From: Corynebacterium confusum
Lineage (GTDB): Bacteria > Actinomycetota > Actinomycetes > Mycobacteriales > Mycobacteriaceae
NCBI RefSeq assembly: GCF_030408715.1
Contig: NZ_CP047202.1
Coordinates: 770,294 to 834,293 of the forward strand
Direction: 5' to 3'
DNA length: 64,000 nucleotides
A program made the translations under genes and the position numbers. Shown here in pieces: positions 61,144 to 64,000 of this stretch (its first letter is position 1; every line of letters starts with the position of its first letter). The notes below the pieces were generated by a model. It had not been told where the DNA came from. It worked only from the letters and a program-made list of their open reading frames with translations, and did not search any database.

Positions 61144-62967
61144 ATGACAAATTCGGAAAACAACGTGCCTGAAGGGGCGGATCCGCACGATCCGGACGTG
61201 CTGGATTCCAAACCGGTAGATCAAAAATACGAAACCGTTGATGAGGCGCTGGACGGCCAGTCGGCGACGAGCCAGCTGGCTTCCATGCTGGACAACGAGA
61301 GCCTTTCCTCCGAAAAGCACGAGGAAGAGCCCGTCGAGATGGCCGCCGACGGCGACGCCAAGATCGACTGGACCGTGACCGGCATAGCCGGGGTTTTGGT
61401 TCTGGCTATCGTCATCTGGGGTCTGGCCGGCGCCGACAGCTTCGCTGAGTTCTCCGGCAAGGCCCTGACCCTGGTCGTCGATAACTTTGGCTGGGCCTAC
61501 GTGCTGTTTACCACCATCTTCGTGGTCTTCGTTGTCGCTATCGCGGTCTCCAAGTTCGGTACCATCCGGCTGGGGCATATCAACGAGGAGCCGGAGTTCT
61601 CCACGCCGTCGTGGATCGCGATGATGTTCGCGGCCGGCATGGGCATCGGCCTGATGTTCTACGGCGCTTCCGAGCCGCTGGCCTTCTACCGTGACGGGGT
61701 TCCGGATCACAACCCGCACGAGGTCGATACCGCCATGGCAACAGCCATGTTCCACTGGACGCTCCACCCGTGGGGCATCTACGCCATCGTGGGCCTGGCT
61801 ATTGCGTACTCCACCTTCCGTATTGGTCGTAAGCAGTTGCTGTCCTCCGCCTTCGTGCCGCTCATTGGCGAAAAGGGCGCTGCCGGCCCGGTCGGCAAGC
61901 TGATTGATATCCTGTCGATTTTCGCCACCGTCTTCGGTACCGCCTGCTCCCTGGGCCTGGGTGCTCTGCAGATTCAGGCCGGCCTGTCCGCCTCCGGCAT
62001 CATCGAGGATCCGGGCAACGGCGTGGTCACCGGCATCGTTCTGGTTTTGACCCTGGCCTTTATCCTGTCCGCTCTGTCGGGCGTGGGCCGCGGCATCCAG
62101 TACCTGTCCAACGCCAACATGGTCATGGCTGCGCTGCTGGCCATCTTCGTGTTCATCGTTGGCCCGACCGTCAATATCCTGAACCTGGTACCGGGCTCCA
62201 TCGGCGCCTACCTGGATAACTTTACCGAGATGATCGGCCGTACCGCCGAGTCCGCCAACGGCGAGGCCGGCGAGTGGCTCAGCGGCTACACCATCTTCTA
62301 CTGGGCATGGTGGGTGTCCTGGTCGCCGTTCGTCGGTATGTTCCTGGCGCGCATTTCCCGCGGCCGTTCCGTCCGCGAGTTCTGCGTCGGCGTCCTGCTG
62401 GTCCCGGCCGGCGTGTCCACCCTGTGGTTCGCCATCTTCGGTGGCTCGGCCATCCACGCCGAGCAGACTGGCAACTCGATTGCCGGCGAGAGTGCCGAGG
62501 AAGAGCTGTTCAACCTGCTCAACGGCATGCCGCTCGGGGCGATTGCCTCCATCATCGCCATGATCTTGCTGTCCACGTTCTTCATCACCTCCGCGGACTC
62601 CGCGTCGACGGTGATGGGCTCGATGTCGCAGAACGGCAAGTCCGACGCCCAGCCGTGGCTGTCCGCCATCTGGGGTGTGCTGACCGCCGCGGTTGGCCTG
62701 ACCCTACTGCTGGTCAACGAGGACTCGCTGAACAACCTGCAGAACGTCACTATCGTCGCCGCCGCGCCGTTCCTGGTGATTGTGGTTCTGCTGATGTTCG
62801 CGATCGTCAAAGACCTGCGCAACGACGTCATTTACCTTGAGTACCGCGAATCCCAGGCCTTCCAGCGCAAGCTCGCCCGCGAGCGCCGCCTGCACCGCGA
62901 GTACCAGCGCGAACAGGAGAACAAGCGCCGCCGCGCCGAGCGTCTCAAGCTCAAGCGCAAGCACTAA
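61144..62967 (+). CDS. betP: Glycine betaine transporter BetP (BCCT family)
   Basis: A 607-residue BCCT carrier very close to BetP of C. glutamicum. The acidic N-terminal domain (about 1-75) and the basic C-terminal tail of about 50 residues, both needed for osmosensing, are present. In the core, [15 protein letters not shown] carries the glycine stretch of TM3 and [20 protein letters not shown] is the Trp box. It takes up betaine with sodium during hyperosmotic stress. ATG 61144 is chosen from the similarity; the open frame starts earlier without a ribosome site. Confidence 0.95.
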   Translation: MTNSENNVPEGADPHDPDVLDSKPVDQKYETVDEALDGQSATSQLASMLDNESLSSEKHEEEPVEMAADGDAKIDWTVTGIAGVLVLAIVIWGLAGADSFAEFSGKALTLVVDNFGWAYVLFTTIFVVFVVAIAVSKFGTIRLGHINEEPEFSTPSWIAMMFAAGMGIGLMFYGASEPLAFYRDGVPDHNPHEVDTAMATAMFHWTLHPWGIYAIVGLAIAYSTFRIGRKQLLSSAFVPLIGEKGAAGPVGKLIDILSIFATVFGTACSLGLGALQIQAGLSASGIIEDPGNGVVTGIVLVLTLAFILSALSGVGRGIQYLSNANMVMAALLAIFVFIVGPTVNILNLVPGSIGAYLDNFTEMIGRTAESANGEAGEWLSGYTIFYWAWWVSWSPFVGMFLARISRGRSVREFCVGVLLVPAGVSTLWFAIFGGSAIHAEQTGNSIAGESAEEELFNLLNGMPLGAIASIIAMILLSTFFITSADSASTVMGSMSQNGKSDAQPWLSAIWGVLTAAVGLTLLLVNEDSLNNLQNVTIVAAAPFLVIVVLLMFAIVKDLRNDVIYLEYRESQAFQRKLARERRLHREYQREQENKRRRAERLKLKRKH

Positions 62968-62985
62968 GCCTCTCGCGCACATGCC

Positions 62986-63024
62986 AAAGCGCACCGACCC
63001 TTTTGTGGGCGGTGCGCTTTTGCT
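62986..63024 (+). terminator. Terminator after betP
   Basis: A 10-bp perfect stem AAAGCGCACC / GGTGCGCTTT (62986-62995 with 63011-63020) with a 15-base loop and a following T. Confidence 0.75.
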
Positions 63025-63183
63025 GGTTGAGGCACGCCGAGTGGGCGCTACGGACGTGGTCCGTGGCGCCTTTCGCGTGTTTTGGCTGGGTGAGTTCCTT
63101 GTGGCCCGGCAGTCGTAGGGGTTGGCTGGCCTTTTCTTCCGGCTCGGCTGACCCTGTTCCTTGGGTTTGCGGCTGACCCCGTG

Positions 63184-63211
63184 TCAGCCGTCAGCCGTCA
63201 GCCGTCAGCCG
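63184..63211. repeat. Tandem heptamer TCAGCCG x4
   Basis: Four exact copies of TCAGCCG run through 63184-63211. The last copy overlaps the stop of the HNH gene on the minus strand (TGA from TCA at 63205). Confidence 0.75.
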
Positions 63212-64000
63212 CTGCTCCAGGGCGGGTCCCACGTCACCCTGCCGTGTCTTCGGTTGACCCTCCCGTGTCTGGGGTAGGCGGGGTCGTCGTCGTTCCAGGA
63301 ATTGTGGAACTCGCACAACAAGGTGAGATTCTCTTGGTTGGTCTCACCGCCGTCGGCCCAGGGGTGGATGTGGTGGACTTGGCACTCGTCGGCTGGTTTC
63401 CTACAGTTCGGCCACGCGCAGGTCGTGGTCTCCGCCTTGGCCATGTCCTTCTGCTTCGGTGAGGCGTGGCGCTGGTAGCGGTACTGGTTGACTGGGCCGC
63501 GCCGCGGGTCGACCAAGGTGGCCAGGCCCGCGTCCAACAAACATTGGCGGACGTAGTCGGCTCCGGTCATGGTGGTGCCGTTGGTCAGCTGCAGGGTGAT
63601 CTCATCCCCATCACCGGCAAGGATTCTCACCCAGTCAGGAAGGGAGATCACCACGTGCGTGGCCTTCGGCTGCTTCTCCAGGCCTCCACTGAACAAGGCC
63701 TCGACATCCGGGATGGTTTTAATTGAGGCCCAGAGGTCTTCCACCAGTTCCGGGTCCCCGGTGACAGAAAAAGTACTCGGTCCATCCTTGCGACGGGTGA
63801 CTCGTACGCCCTCGGCTGGTGGTGCCGGGCGGTTAAGCTCTAGGACCTTTTGGTTGGCTAGGCGTCTTAGCTGTGTGGTGGTGCCGGGGGTGTTGCACAG
63901 TTCGATGAGCATGTCCCAGGCCTCGCCTTGGTTGCGCACTCGGCGGAAAGCGTTGTCCAGCGCAATGAGCGTATCGAGGTGGTGTCCCTGGGTGGCGGCC
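63205..64000 (-). CDS. DUF222/HNH endonuclease-domain protein (partial at window edge)
   Basis: A gene continuing past the right edge; 264 codons are visible. The frame is open through 64000 (AATQGHHLDTLIAL before the internal GTG at 63939), so its 5' end is outside. The C-terminus has an HNH nuclease motif: CAWPNCRKP, CQVHHIHPWADGG, ENLTLLCEFHN. The upstream half fits the DUF222 type. Such proteins are numerous in actinobacteria and often repeated; they are of uncertain role, sometimes mobile. Confidence 0.8.
   Translation of the reverse strand, partial: AATQGHHLDTLIALDNAFRRVRNQGEAWDMLIELCNTPGTTTQLRRLANQKVLELNRPAPPAEGVRVTRRKDGPSTFSVTGDPELVEDLWASIKTIPDVEALFSGGLEKQPKATHVVISLPDWVRILAGDGDEITLQLTNGTTMTGADYVRQCLLDAGLATLVDPRRGPVNQYRYQRHASPKQKDMAKAETTTCAWPNCRKPADECQVHHIHPWADGGETNQENLTLLCEFHNSWNDDDPAYPRHGRVNRRHGRVTWDPPWSSG

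Noticed and set aside
63120..63215. The TCAGCCG heptamers as a possible CRISPR
   Set aside because: Units are directly abutting without spacers, so it is a simple tandem repeat.

Overview
The window is a high-GC actinobacterial chromosome segment, almost certainly from a Corynebacterium. The evidence is gene content and order: fkbA, a DUF485 gene and mctC; folA, thyA, cysQ and lhr; perM, purN and purH; amtR; a block of cysteine-poor ribosomal proteins next to mprAB, pepD, mog and mscL; galU, a MoeA-like glp, rimJ and glpR; then pmt, rsmI and betP. The AmtR, BetP and MoeA/Glp-like proteins are close to what is known from C. glutamicum. All functions are read from sequence only; no database search was run.

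Layout. 1-7.3 kb: a peptidyl-prolyl isomerase, an aldo/keto reductase, the DUF485-mctC monocarboxylate uptake pair, a secreted SxxK-type protein, a Tat-exported DUF1906 protein and an ornithine-cyclodeaminase family enzyme. 7.3-16.95 kb: an accessory island lying between the 3' stump of a DMT/EamA transporter gene and tRNA-Arg(CCU). It carries a lipoprotein, a CBASS pair (SMODS/AGS-C nucleotidyltransferase and SLATT membrane effector), a type III restriction-modification pair, two related HTH genes (one with an in-frame amber codon) and a decayed tyrosine-recombinase-like gene. A perfect 17-bp inverted repeat brackets it. mod, res, SLATT and the CD-NTase are packed head to tail on the minus strand and look like one operon, so two abortive or restrictive defences seem to be co-expressed.

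17-32 kb: nucleotide and redox housekeeping (mycoredoxin-like, folA, thyA, cysQ), DNA repair (lhr, nei2, pcrA), pgi, an antiporter and chorismate mutase. 32-41 kb: two tandem secreted M23 peptidases with GTTAC/GTGAC repeats upstream, perM-purN-purH, and corynebacterial envelope proteins including a second SxxK-type lipoprotein. 41-45 kb: the nitrogen regulator amtR with a GlnD/DUF294-like neighbour, then two divergent ribosomal-protein operons whose products lack zinc ribbons.

45-64 kb: the MprAB envelope-stress system with its PepD-type protease, mog, mscL, a SAF-domain protein, folate and UDP-glucose enzymes, the Glp/GlpR division module (the MoeA-like protein has lost MoeA catalytic motifs), two alkylation-repair genes, a DoxX/zinc-finger membrane pair, protein O-mannosyltransferase, rsmI, the osmoregulated betaine carrier betP, and a DUF222/HNH endonuclease gene running off the right edge.
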